A stretch of 15,543 bases of DNA from assembly GCA_009786715.1 (NCBI GenBank), contig WQRN01000029.1, positions 1 to 15,543 on the forward strand, written 5' to 3'. A program made the position numbers and the translations under genes. The notes beneath the pieces were generated by a model, which was not told where the DNA came from, made no database searches, and saw only the letters and a program-made list of their open reading frames with translations. This stretch comes from Treponema sp. (lineage in GTDB: Bacteria > Spirochaetota > Spirochaetia > Treponematales > Breznakiellaceae). Positions 7,385 to 15,442 of this stretch are shown piece by piece. How positions within the stretch are numbered: position 1 is the first letter of the stretch; each line of letters starts with the position of its first letter.

Positions 7385-8829
7385 AAAATATTTTTCGTGT
7401 TGTGTTTCTATTAATGGTATGCTCGTTTGCGTTAACTCCTGTTTTTGCTTCGCCGACCAACTATACGTATAATTACGACTTTTGGTTTGAGCAGGTTGCG
7501 TCTCCGGACGCGTACAGGGTCGGCGCGTATATTCTCGGAACAACCTTAGGTATCGGGCATTTCAGGGATCCTCAGGGGCTTTTTATCCGTGATAACCGCA
7601 TTTACATCTGCGATTCCGGCAGCAACAGGATAATTAAAATTGAAGTGCGTGAAAACGGCGAACATGCGGTTGTAAGAACCGTCAGTTCTGTAATGATTGA
7701 CGGAGTTGCGTCCGCTTTTAATTACCCGATGGATATTTTTGAAAACAGAGACGGCAATCTTTACATTGCCGACACAAACAATCAGCGCGTATTAATTCTT
7801 GATAATGACTGGAGACATATTCACACAATTGTAAAACCGGAAGATGAAAGCCTTGGTGATTTGTCGGAATTTATTCCCGTAAAAGTAATTGTTGATTTCG
7901 CAAACCGCGTTTTTGTTCAGGCGCGTAACATCAATAAAGGCCTGATGGAATTTGATAACCGCTGGGAATTTTCCGGTTATATGGGCGCGAATAAAGTTCA
8001 TGTTAATCCGATTGATTACATCTGGAAACTTCTTTCCACACAGGCGCAGAAGGCGCGTATGGATTTATTTATCCCGACAGAATACAGCAATGTCGCGATG
8101 GATAAAGACGGATTTCTTTATGTTACAAACTCTACAGGTCAGACGGATCCTGTGCGCAGGCTTAACGCAATGGGGCAGGATATTTTAATTCGCAATGGTT
8201 ATGAAGATCCTGTCGGCGATTTGGTTGTCGGTAACGCCGGAGGCATTTCAGGCCGTTCTCGTTTTATCGATGTAGTCGCCTTTGATAATGACTCTTATGC
8301 CTGTTTCGACAGAACTCGCGGGCGTATTTTTATGTACGATTTCCAGGGGAACCTTTTATACGCTTTCGGCGGAGTAGGCAACCGCGAAGGATCTTTCCTT
8401 CAGCCTGTCGCGCTGGACAGAATGGGCGAGTCCCTTTACGCTCTCGATTCAAGATCAGGCGCTCTTACCCGTTTTGATCTAACCGGCTACGGGATTATGA
8501 TTAACGAAGCTTTGGACGAATACAAAGCCGGACGCTATGAAGCGTCAGCTCATATTTGGGAAGATGTTTTAAAAATGAACGGCAATTACGATTTGGCGTA
8601 CATCGGCATCGGACGCGCTGCGCTCAGGCAGGGTGAGTTCCAGAAAGCGATGAGATACTACAAGTTAAAACATTACCGCGAAGGTTACGGGAAAGCGTTC
8701 CAATTGTACCGTAAGCAATGGATGGAAGAAAATCTGTGGTGGATGCTTTTGATTTTAGGAATCGCGATTTTCCTTCCGCTGATAATCAAGTTTTCCATTA
8801 AAACTGTCAAGGAGATTTTGGAAGCATGA
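7381..8829 (+). CDS. Exported NHL-repeat propeller/TPR protein with C-terminal membrane anchor
   Basis: A 482-residue protein of unknown role. Residues 1-23 are a signal peptide (likely cut after PVFA). A beta-propeller of NHL type spans about 55-366. Repeats are clear at 58-88 (DPQGLFIRDNRIYICDSGSN), 113-143 (YPMDIF, GNLYIADTNNQRVLIL), 236-262, 296-322 and 336-366 (QPVALDRMGESLYALDS). About two TPR-like helical repeats follow (371-438: ALDEYKAGRYEASAHIWEDV and AYIGIGRAALRQGEFQKAMR). One membrane segment lies at about 452-472, with a short basic C-terminus. The propeller and TPR should therefore face outside the inner membrane. NHL and TPR domains bind proteins or glycans rather than catalyse, so a scaffold or sensor role is possible. 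GGGGA at 7369-7373 is a good ribosome binding site, and the last codons overlap the next gene (ATGA, 8826-8829). Confidence 0.88.
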   Translation: MKNIFRVVFLLMVCSFALTPVFASPTNYTYNYDFWFEQVASPDAYRVGAYILGTTLGIGHFRDPQGLFIRDNRIYICDSGSNRIIKIEVRENGEHAVVRTVSSVMIDGVASAFNYPMDIFENRDGNLYIADTNNQRVLILDNDWRHIHTIVKPEDESLGDLSEFIPVKVIVDFANRVFVQARNINKGLMEFDNRWEFSGYMGANKVHVNPIDYIWKLLSTQAQKARMDLFIPTEYSNVAMDKDGFLYVTNSTGQTDPVRRLNAMGQDILIRNGYEDPVGDLVVGNAGGISGRSRFIDVVAFDNDSYACFDRTRGRIFMYDFQGNLLYAFGGVGNREGSFLQPVALDRMGESLYALDSRSGALTRFDLTGYGIMINEALDEYKAGRYEASAHIWEDVLKMNGNYDLAYIGIGRAALRQGEFQKAMRYYKLKHYREGYGKAFQLYRKQWMEENLWWMLLILGIAIFLPLIIKFSIKTVKEILEA

Positions 8830-9482
8830 AATACCTTAATAACAAAGAATGGTGGCAGCACCTTGGGAAAACTTTAAAGTACTCGCTGTATGTTATTACG
8901 CATCCGCTCGACGGTTTTTGGGATTTAACTCACGAAAAACGCGGTTCTGTGGGAGCCGCAAACGTAATTATCGGACTTGCCGTTATTGTAGAAGTATTGC
9001 GCCTAACGCTGACTAATTTCCAGTTTGTTACAATCAACATGGAATATTTTAATTCGGTTATCGTTGCGCTTCGTATCCTGCTGCCGGTCGGACTGTGGAC
9101 TGTCGCCAACTGGAGTCTTACAACGCTTATGGACGGGAAAGGCAGGATGCTCGAGATTTATATGTCCATCTGTTATGCGCTAACGCCGTTTGTAATTATT
9201 AACGCGATAATGATAGTGTTAAGCCAGTTTATCACCTTCGAAGAAGGCGCGATTTACTGGGTGCTTGGAGGTTTTGCGGCTATCTGGACAGGCATTCTGA
9301 TACTTGCCGCGATGATGATGGTTCACGATTACAGTCTTCTTAAAACAATACTTTCCAGTTTGTTAACGGTTGTAGGGATGGGGGTAATGGTATTTATCTT
9401 CGTTATATTCTTCAGTCTTATAAGCGACGCTGTCTCGTACTTTGTCTCGCTTTATAAAGAAATATTATTCCGGTTCATTTAG
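8826..9482 (+). CDS. Yip1-family integral membrane protein
   Basis: A 218-residue membrane protein with about five hydrophobic segments (42-64, 74-98, 110-135, 143-166, 170-200) after an amphipathic N-terminus (WWQHLGKTLKYSLYVITHPL). The stretch ANWSLTTLMDGKGRMLEIYM with YALTPFVI (95-125) is the pattern of bacterial Yip1 domains. Eukaryotic members act in vesicle traffic, but bacterial members have no established function. Start and stop overlap the NHL gene by four bases (ATGA), with AAGGAG at 8809-8814, implying coupled translation and probably a joint complex with the NHL/TPR protein. The call to family is good; the role is unknown. Confidence 0.85.
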   Translation: MKYLNNKEWWQHLGKTLKYSLYVITHPLDGFWDLTHEKRGSVGAANVIIGLAVIVEVLRLTLTNFQFVTINMEYFNSVIVALRILLPVGLWTVANWSLTTLMDGKGRMLEIYMSICYALTPFVIINAIMIVLSQFITFEEGAIYWVLGGFAAIWTGILILAAMMMVHDYSLLKTILSSLLTVVGMGVMVFIFVIFFSLISDAVSYFVSLYKEILFRFI

Positions 9483-9490
9483 GGGGTCAG

Positions 9491-12025
9491 GTGAAAAAAT
9501 CTGCTTTTATACTATTGTTATTCATTACAATTTTCCTGGCTGTATCATGTGAATCTAAAGTCGTAAGGCCAAGGCCTGTAATGATATATGAATTTCTTGA
9601 AGGTAATGATGTTGTTCTTGAAAATGAGTATCTTCGTTTAAATTTTTTACATACCACCGCGGAAATAATTCTTACGGATAAAAATACCGGCGTACAGTGG
9701 CGTTCGAATCCTCCTAATCCGGAAAGCGACAGATTGGCCGATGTTGTTACAAGGCAGTTAATGGAATCGCAGTTCTCTGTTGATTACGCGGATACCGCAG
9801 GTATTGGAATGACGCTGCAGTCCGGCGAATACAGCGTTCAGCGCGGCGCTTATGATTACGATGTTGTTGACGGCGTTCTTGAAGTGCGTTATACAGTCGG
9901 CGATCTTGCCCGCTCTTTCCGGATACCTCCGGCGATGTCTGAAGATAGGATGAATTTTTATCTTGATCTGATGGATTATGAGGAACGCGGAATTGTTGAG
10001 TCTACTTACCGCCTTTACGACATTAACAATCTGCGCATGAACGACGACAGGACTCAGCTTTTAAGCGATTTTCCGGAGCTTAGAGATGTTAAATTATGGG
10101 TTCTGCGCACAGGCTCGCCGGATTACATGAAAGAAATTGCAGAAGAAAGTTTTAAATCCGCAGGCTACACCATGGAAGATTATGTCGAAGATTCCATGCG
10201 TTACGAGCTAAGAGGCGAATCTGTAAGGCCGGCGTTCAGCATAACAATTCGCTACATTCTTGACGGTAAATCACTTATAGTAAATGTTCCCTTCGATAAA
10301 ATAGGATACCGTCCTACATACCCGATTACCCAGATGGCTTTGCTGCCTTTCATGGGCGCGGGAGGTTTAAATGATTCAGGCTATATGCTTGTGCCGGACG
10401 GAAGCGGCGCGATTATCAATTTTAATAATCAAAAACAAAATCAGCTTTCTTACAGCATTAATATATACGGATGGGATGAAGCAATTCGCCGGGAAGCCGT
10501 AATAAGCGACAACAGGGCGCTGTTCCCGGCATTTGGAATTAATAAAAATAACGCAGCCTTGCTTTGTGTAATAGAAGAAGGTTCGGCTTACGCGAGCGTA
10601 CGCGCCGATGTTTCGGGCAGAAACAGCTCATGGAACAGGGTATACCCTATATTCACCATGGTTCACGGCGCATTAATGGATATTGCGGAACGTAATCAGC
10701 GCGCGGTGTTCCTTTACGAGCAGACTCTTCCTGCGGGCGAGAATATAACCCTGCGTTATACGCCATGCGCCGAACCCGGATACATGGGAATGGCGAAGGA
10801 ATACCGTTCGTGGCTTTTTAAAAATTATCCGATTCTTGAAAACAGGCGCGTGACGGGCGGTCTTCCCGTCGCTGTAGAGGTAATCGGCGCCGTTAATAAA
10901 ACACAGCATCGTCTTGGTCTTCCTTTGGATCTGCCTCTGAAACTTACTTCTTATAAAGAAACCGAAACCATGCTCAATGATTTTGCCGGTTTCGGCTGGA
11001 AGAATGTTCATATAAAATTGAACGGCTGGTTTAATCGCAGCGTAGATCATACAGTGCCGACTAAAATCAAATTAATCAAAGAACTTGGAAACCGCAGAAA
11101 TTTTAATCATATTGTAGACACAGCCAAAAAAAATAATTTTGAACTCTATCCGGAAGTTGATTTTGTTTTCATGAGAGATGTTGGATTATTCTCCGGGTTT
11201 AATATTTACAGCGATGCCGCGCGTTATGTAAACCGCGAACGCGTACAGCGTTATCCGTATAGTTTTATCTGGTTCGGAGAACGCAAGCAATGGGGTAAGC
11301 TCAATTATCTGGCACGTCCTGCCGCAACAGTCAAAATGATAGATAATTTTATTCCAAAAGCGGGAAAGATGGGAATGAAAAATATTGCTTTCAGAAACAT
11401 GGGAACAAAGCTCGCCGGGGATTATCATGAAAGAAGACGCGTAAGCCGCGAAGAGAGCATGAAGATCCGCCAGCAGCAATTTGAAAAAATGAATCAGGCA
11501 GGAAACGGAATTCTTGTGCATACAGGTTATGTCTTTTCCATGCCATGGGCTTCTATTGTTACAGATATGGTTATAGACGATCAAAGTTTTGGAATAACGG
11601 ATTCGTCTGTTCCGTTCCTTCCGATTGTTCTTCATGGATATGTACCGTTCACCGGAAGAGCGATTAATCTCGCGGAAGACTACACAAAAAATCTGCTTAA
11701 AACAATTGAAAGCGGCGCGGGGCTGTATTTCAGTTTTATGACGGAAGAAACAGCCGAGCTGCAGGAAACAAAGTTCAGGCAGTTTTACGCGAACGAATAC
11801 GGCAAATGGGTCAATGACGCAAATGCGCTATATCAGAAATTCAACGATGATTTCGGACATCTTTATAATAGGCATATTGTTAATCATCAAATATTAGCTT
11901 ACGGCGTGACAGTAACCCAGTATGATGACGGAACAAGAGTTATCGTAAATGTAAGCGAAAGCGACTGGAATTATAACGGCAGTAATGTTAAATCAGACAG
12001 TTATATTGTCAGGCGGGGGGAATAA
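9491..12025 (+). CDS. DUF5696-like lipoprotein, probable glycoside-hydrolase fold (844 aa)
   Basis: Translation begins at GTG 9491 with AGGGGGT (9481-9487) just upstream. Residues 1-19 are a signal peptide and Cys20 (LAVSC) the likely lipidated residue, so the protein sits on a membrane facing out. The N-terminal part (about 40-290) resembles the beta-sandwich domain before TIM barrels in GH31/GH101-like enzymes: LENEYLRLNF and LTDKNTGVQW. The barrel-like part (about 455-750) has a strand-like order VHIKLNGW (506-513), FELYPEVDF (550-558), NIAFRNMG (631-638) and FSMPWASIVTDMVIDDQ (682-698). Glu555, Asp557, Asp692, Asp696 and Asp697 are candidate catalytic acids. A small C-terminal strand region (YDDGTRVIVNVSE) ends it. 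I recognise the family as DUF5696 from its context and layout; hydrolase activity is inference. The stop TAA shares its last base with the next ATG. Confidence 0.85.
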   Translation: MKKSAFILLLFITIFLAVSCESKVVRPRPVMIYEFLEGNDVVLENEYLRLNFLHTTAEIILTDKNTGVQWRSNPPNPESDRLADVVTRQLMESQFSVDYADTAGIGMTLQSGEYSVQRGAYDYDVVDGVLEVRYTVGDLARSFRIPPAMSEDRMNFYLDLMDYEERGIVESTYRLYDINNLRMNDDRTQLLSDFPELRDVKLWVLRTGSPDYMKEIAEESFKSAGYTMEDYVEDSMRYELRGESVRPAFSITIRYILDGKSLIVNVPFDKIGYRPTYPITQMALLPFMGAGGLNDSGYMLVPDGSGAIINFNNQKQNQLSYSINIYGWDEAIRREAVISDNRALFPAFGINKNNAALLCVIEEGSAYASVRADVSGRNSSWNRVYPIFTMVHGALMDIAERNQRAVFLYEQTLPAGENITLRYTPCAEPGYMGMAKEYRSWLFKNYPILENRRVTGGLPVAVEVIGAVNKTQHRLGLPLDLPLKLTSYKETETMLNDFAGFGWKNVHIKLNGWFNRSVDHTVPTKIKLIKELGNRRNFNHIVDTAKKNNFELYPEVDFVFMRDVGLFSGFNIYSDAARYVNRERVQRYPYSFIWFGERKQWGKLNYLARPAATVKMIDNFIPKAGKMGMKNIAFRNMGTKLAGDYHERRRVSREESMKIRQQQFEKMNQAGNGILVHTGYVFSMPWASIVTDMVIDDQSFGITDSSVPFLPIVLHGYVPFTGRAINLAEDYTKNLLKTIESGAGLYFSFMTEETAELQETKFRQFYANEYGKWVNDANALYQKFNDDFGHLYNRHIVNHQILAYGVTVTQYDDGTRVIVNVSESDWNYNGSNVKSDSYIVRRGE

Positions 12026-12951
12026 TGTATCTTATTAAAAAAGATAATAAATTATCATTAACGCTTGAAGGAAAAAATGCTGTAACAGGATATCTGTTCC
12101 TGCTTCCCTTCATTATCGGATTTATAGCTTTTATGCTGTTCCCCATCGCGGAATCTCTGAGGATGGTTTTCAGCGATGTAAAAATTGATACGGAAAAGCA
12201 AGGGTTTTCCATGACTTATGTCGGGCTCGCTAATATTATCAGAGTCGTCGCGGTAGACCCCGAGTTTAACAGATTCCTTGTTGAAGAAATAGGCAGAATG
12301 CTTTTAATAGTTCCCGCGATTATCATTTTCAGCCTGTTCGTCGCTCTTATTCTGAATCAGGAATTCAAAGCAAGAGGTTTTGTCCGCGCGATATTTTTTC
12401 TTCCGGTAATTCTTTCTTCCGGCGTAATGATTGGACTGGAAACAAATAATTCTCTTTTAAACAGCATGGCGGACATCATCAAAGAAGGCAATTTAATGAA
12501 GTCTTCTGTTACCAAAGTGCTGGAGGATATTCTTGTCGCGGAAGGCGCGGCGAGTGATTTTATGGGTTACATTTTCCGTATTATAAATCAGATTTATGAT
12601 ATCGCGATGGCATCCGGCATTCAGATAATTATCTTCCTTTCCGCTCTTCAGACAATTCCGCCGAGCATGTTCGAAGCGGCTAAAATTGAAGGCGCGACCG
12701 CGTGGGAATGTTTCTGGAAAATAACTTTCCCGATGGTAAGTTCATTAATTCTTGTTAACATTGTATACAGCGTTGTTGATTACTTTATAAGAACGGATAA
12801 CCGGGTTATGGCTAAAATAAATTTAACTACGCTGAGAATGTTGAATTTCAGTTTTGGCACCGCTATGGCCTGGGTTTACTTCCTGGCTGTAATTTCGATT
12901 ATAGGAATTGCAATGGCAATAATTTCCAAGAGGGTATACTACTATGAGTGA
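12025..12951 (+). CDS. Sugar ABC transporter permease, MalF/UgpA type (set 2)
   Basis: First membrane subunit of a second importer. It has 308 residues, and its opening segment TGYLFLLPFIIGFIAFMLFP (21-40) is characteristic. The EAA loop is EAAKIEGATAW...ITFP (217-236), with Phe where the usual leucine stands. A long loop (about 138-190, containing SMADIIKEGNLMKSS) replaces the short periplasmic turn found in the set 1 partner, so the two permeases are clearly not recent duplicates. GGGGGGA (12015-12021) precedes the ATG, which overlaps the previous stop by one base (TAATG). The gene overlaps the next one by 8 bases. Confidence 0.92.
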   Translation: MYLIKKDNKLSLTLEGKNAVTGYLFLLPFIIGFIAFMLFPIAESLRMVFSDVKIDTEKQGFSMTYVGLANIIRVVAVDPEFNRFLVEEIGRMLLIVPAIIIFSLFVALILNQEFKARGFVRAIFFLPVILSSGVMIGLETNNSLLNSMADIIKEGNLMKSSVTKVLEDILVAEGAASDFMGYIFRIINQIYDIAMASGIQIIIFLSALQTIPPSMFEAAKIEGATAWECFWKITFPMVSSLILVNIVYSVVDYFIRTDNRVMAKINLTTLRMLNFSFGTAMAWVYFLAVISIIGIAMAIISKRVYYYE

Positions 12952-13960
12952 TGATATTTATACTGACAAAGAACGAACGGCGAATTGGGGTAATATTTCC
13001 AGAAATTATCACCAGAAAAAGAAGGCGCTTGATATCACTTATAAAATCTGCCGCGCGATACTTCTTTTTGGAATGTGCTTCCTGATTATTCAGCCTCTGC
13101 TTGATAAATTAAGCGTAAGTTTTATGGCTGAGCAGGATTTATATGACAGTACGGTTATAAGCATACCGCGTAATTTTACTACCGGAAATTACAGAATCGC
13201 GTCTCAGTTAATTAATTTTTGGCCTGCTCTTTTAGAAACTTTCTTTATAATTACAATGAGTTCTGTTTTACAGATTGCCGCCTGTACTCTTGCGGCTTAT
13301 GGTTTTGCCCGGTATAAGTTCCCGCTGAGAGGTTTCTGGTTTTTCTGCGTTATGTTGATCATCGTTGTTCCGCCTCAGACGATCATGGCTTCGCTGTATT
13401 TAAATTTCCACTTCTTCGACTTATTCGGATTATTCCGTCTTATCACAGGGGAACCAATAAATCTGCTGAACAGTGTTTTTGGTTTTTGGCTGTTGTCCGC
13501 TACGGGTATGGGTCTTAAGAGCGGTTTGTACATTTTTATGTTAAGGCAGTACTTCAGAGGTATGCCCAAGGAGCTTGAAGAAGCCGCATGGGTAGACGGA
13601 TGCGGTAAATTTAAAACATTTATCAGGATTATGCTTCCGGACGCGACCCCGATGCTTACATCCTGTTTCCTGTTCTCCTTTGTTTGGCAGTGGACGGATT
13701 CATTCTTCTCTTCATTGTTCCTGAACAATTATAGAATGTTATCCACAGGACTCGGAGCAATTGCGGAAAGAGTCAGCCAGTGGTGGGCGGCAACCAACTC
13801 TATTACAGGAGCGGCGGTCGCTTCAACAGCGCCTGTAGGCTATGTTCAAGCAATGATCGCGACAGGCATGCTTATGTGCCTTGCTCCGCTTATAATTCTG
13901 TATTTGGTCGCCCAAAAGGCATTCGTTGAATCACTTAGTCAGACTGGTATTAAGATGTAA
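12944..13960 (+). CDS. Sugar ABC transporter permease, MalG/UgpE type (set 2)
   Basis: Second membrane subunit of importer 2. It is 338 residues long, with a charged cytosolic N-terminal extension of about 33 residues before the first membrane segment (36-58) that set 1 lacks. Hallmarks are AAYGFARYKFPLRG (117-130), PPQTIMASLYL (143-153) and the EAA loop EAAWVDGCGKF...IMLP (213-232). AAGAGGG (12928-12934) lies 9 bases upstream of the ATG. The first 8 bases overlap the preceding permease gene, a strong sign of coupled translation and equal amounts. A hairpin begins within its stop codon. Confidence 0.92.
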   Translation: MSDDIYTDKERTANWGNISRNYHQKKKALDITYKICRAILLFGMCFLIIQPLLDKLSVSFMAEQDLYDSTVISIPRNFTTGNYRIASQLINFWPALLETFFIITMSSVLQIAACTLAAYGFARYKFPLRGFWFFCVMLIIVVPPQTIMASLYLNFHFFDLFGLFRLITGEPINLLNSVFGFWLLSATGMGLKSGLYIFMLRQYFRGMPKELEEAAWVDGCGKFKTFIRIMLPDATPMLTSCFLFSFVWQWTDSFFSSLFLNNYRMLSTGLGAIAERVSQWWAATNSITGAAVASTAPVGYVQAMIATGMLMCLAPLIILYLVAQKAFVESLSQTGIKM

Positions 13961-13988
13961 CCCAATAGGCAATTTTTGGGTTTTATTA
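13959..13988 (+). terminator. Terminator-like hairpin between permease and binding protein
   Basis: AACCCAA (13959-13965) pairs perfectly with TTGGGTT (13976-13982) around a 10-base loop, followed by TTATTAAT. The stem is AT-rich at its base and the T-run is broken, so partial termination or mRNA 3'-end protection is more likely than complete arrest. Confidence 0.55.
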
Positions 13989-14007
13989 ATGAGGTTTCAA
14001 TGCATGG

Positions 14008-14020
14008 ACCGCCTAGCGGT
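14008..14020 (+). other. Small GC hairpin upstream of the second binding protein gene
   Basis: ACCGC (14008-14012) and GCGGT (14016-14020) form a perfect five-pair stem with loop CTA, 26 bases upstream of the Shine-Dalgarno. There is no T-run, so it is not a terminator. It could shield the 5' end of a processed mRNA or be a protein-binding site. Confidence 0.4.
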
Positions 14021-14028
14021 AGAGTGCT

Positions 14029-14037
14029 TGAGATAAT
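14029..14037 (+). promoter_or_regulatory. Possible extended -10 promoter for the second binding protein
   Basis: TGAGATAAT has the TG of an extended -10 and a five-of-six -10 box (GATAAT, 14032-14037). No -35 is visible at normal spacing. Transcription would start about 13 bases before the ATG at 14057, leaving room for GGAGGA. Confidence 0.25.
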
Positions 14038-14056
14038 AAAATTTTCGGAGGAAAAT

Positions 14057-15433
14057 ATGACAAAGAAAGCGATTCTGATTGCCTGTATCCTTATGCTGGC
14101 AATGGTTGTTTCTGTGTTTGCTCAGCCGGTTCCTGCGGCTCCGCGTGCTGTTGCAACGTCGCTGAGAGGAATGGACATAGTAATCGGCAACTGGTGGAGC
14201 AACTATGATCCTGCCACTCATAAGGCAAGAAACGATTATGAAGAAAGACAGCTGGATTATCGTAAGAGATTCATAGCGCAGTATAACTTCAAAATGCAGG
14301 AAAAAAACATTGCAAGCTGGAATGAAATGGCGCAAATCTCGGCTACCTCGATCATGTCGGGAAAACCTGCCGCGACAATTTTCGTATTGCAGCCTGACTG
14401 GGCGCTTGCGTTGTTCCGCCAGAACCTTCTGTATCCTGTAGGCAGAAGCAAAGCGGTAAACTGGACTGCCAAGACTCCTGTTGAATGGAATCAATCTGTT
14501 AACACCGCGTTCAAATTAAAATCAGGGCGCGTAGACACACATTACGCTTTTGCTGAAGGTTACGGCGGAAGTAACCATGCCGCATGCGTATTCTTTAATA
14601 AGAGACTATTCAGAGAAGCGGGACTCGATCCTAACCTTCTTTATGATCTTCAGAAAGCCGGAACATGGACATGGGATGCATTCCTTGACGTCGCTAAAAA
14701 ATTAACAAGAGACATTAATAACGACGGTATTGTCGATATCTATGCTATGCCCGCGGATCTTTCAACAGAAATTCTGGACGCTTTTGTTTCCGGTAACGGC
14801 GCGACTTATGTCAGAAAAAATGATAAAACTGGTTTACTTGAAAACGCTTCAAATACGCCTGCGTTTATCGAAGCTGTTCAGTTCTACATGAGACTAAGGA
14901 ATGAAGGCATTATGAAGCCGAAACCGGCAGGCGATAATGTTCCCTGGAACTGGCACATTCCTGAATTTAACGACGGTAAAGTCGCTATGCGCATTGACCA
15001 GCAGTATTTAGCAACTAACGATCTCAGAAACATGAAAGATGACTGGGGAATGGTGCTTCCTCCGAAAGGCCCAAGGTCAAAAAACTATGTAGTATTTAAC
15101 GACGAAAACGTAAGAGTTATTCCTGCCCGCGGATTTACAGACGCGCAGGTAGACGCGATTATTTGGGCATATCAGACATGGGTAACTCCCGTTGATGATA
15201 ACTGGAGACTCGCCGCATATCCCGATTACAGAGACAGAAGAGCAGTTGATGAAACATTGGCTTTAATCCGCGACCAGAAATTATGGACATGGAAATATCA
15301 CCTTCATGTTCCCGGACTTAACCGCGGCGGTATCGCCTGGGAAATCTGGTACCATGACGGCGAAGCGGCGCAGTTGATCGAAGCTGTTTCCAACAACTGG
15401 AACGCTTTGATTGCAGACGCTAACGGTCTTTGA
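14057..15433 (+). CDS. Periplasmic ABC sugar-binding protein, soluble type (458 aa)
   Basis: Family 1 solute-binding protein serving the second importer. I choose ATG 14057 because GGAGGA (14047-14052) lies 4 bases upstream and the protein then begins with a clean signal peptide, MTKKAILIACILMLAMVVSV, cut after VFA (about residue 22). There is no lipobox, so the mature protein should be soluble, which needs an outer membrane to keep it in place. Recognisable parts are IVIGNWWSNYDP (41-52), an Asn-rich calcium-type loop DINNDGIVD (219-227) next to a GTWTWDAFLDVAKKL helix (202-216), FNDGKVAMRID (305-315), and tryptophan-rich C-terminal segments (LWTWKYHLH, GIAWEIWYH), suited to stacking on sugar rings. 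Its sequence is unlike the binding domain of the large protein at the operon start, so the two probably take different ligands. The next gene begins 9 bases after its stop. Confidence 0.92.
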   Translation: MTKKAILIACILMLAMVVSVFAQPVPAAPRAVATSLRGMDIVIGNWWSNYDPATHKARNDYEERQLDYRKRFIAQYNFKMQEKNIASWNEMAQISATSIMSGKPAATIFVLQPDWALALFRQNLLYPVGRSKAVNWTAKTPVEWNQSVNTAFKLKSGRVDTHYAFAEGYGGSNHAACVFFNKRLFREAGLDPNLLYDLQKAGTWTWDAFLDVAKKLTRDINNDGIVDIYAMPADLSTEILDAFVSGNGATYVRKNDKTGLLENASNTPAFIEAVQFYMRLRNEGIMKPKPAGDNVPWNWHIPEFNDGKVAMRIDQQYLATNDLRNMKDDWGMVLPPKGPRSKNYVVFNDENVRVIPARGFTDAQVDAIIWAYQTWVTPVDDNWRLAAYPDYRDRRAVDETLALIRDQKLWTWKYHLHVPGLNRGGIAWEIWYHDGEAAQLIEAVSNNWNALIADANGL

Positions 15434-15442
15434 TAGAACAGG

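Noticed and set aside
10673..11635. Open frames of 125 and 149 codons on the minus strand
   Set aside because: They lie opposite the DUF5696-like gene, lack domain-like sequence and good ribosome sites, and are antisense shadows of a well-supported gene.
5570..13960. The two permease pairs as a recent tandem duplication
   Set aside because: They differ in length, loop structure, N-terminal extension and EAA details, and I see no DNA-level repeat between them.
13976..14056. Upstream extension of the soluble binding protein beginning at TTG 13976
   Set aside because: The TTG lies inside the terminator-like hairpin and has no ribosome binding site. The start at 14057 has GGAGGA at good spacing and begins a clean signal peptide.
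13997..14494. Minus-strand open frame of 165 codons opposite the soluble binding protein
   Set aside because: It is Arg/His/Ser-rich with no recognisable motif, and it runs against the clear signal peptide and binding-protein frame.
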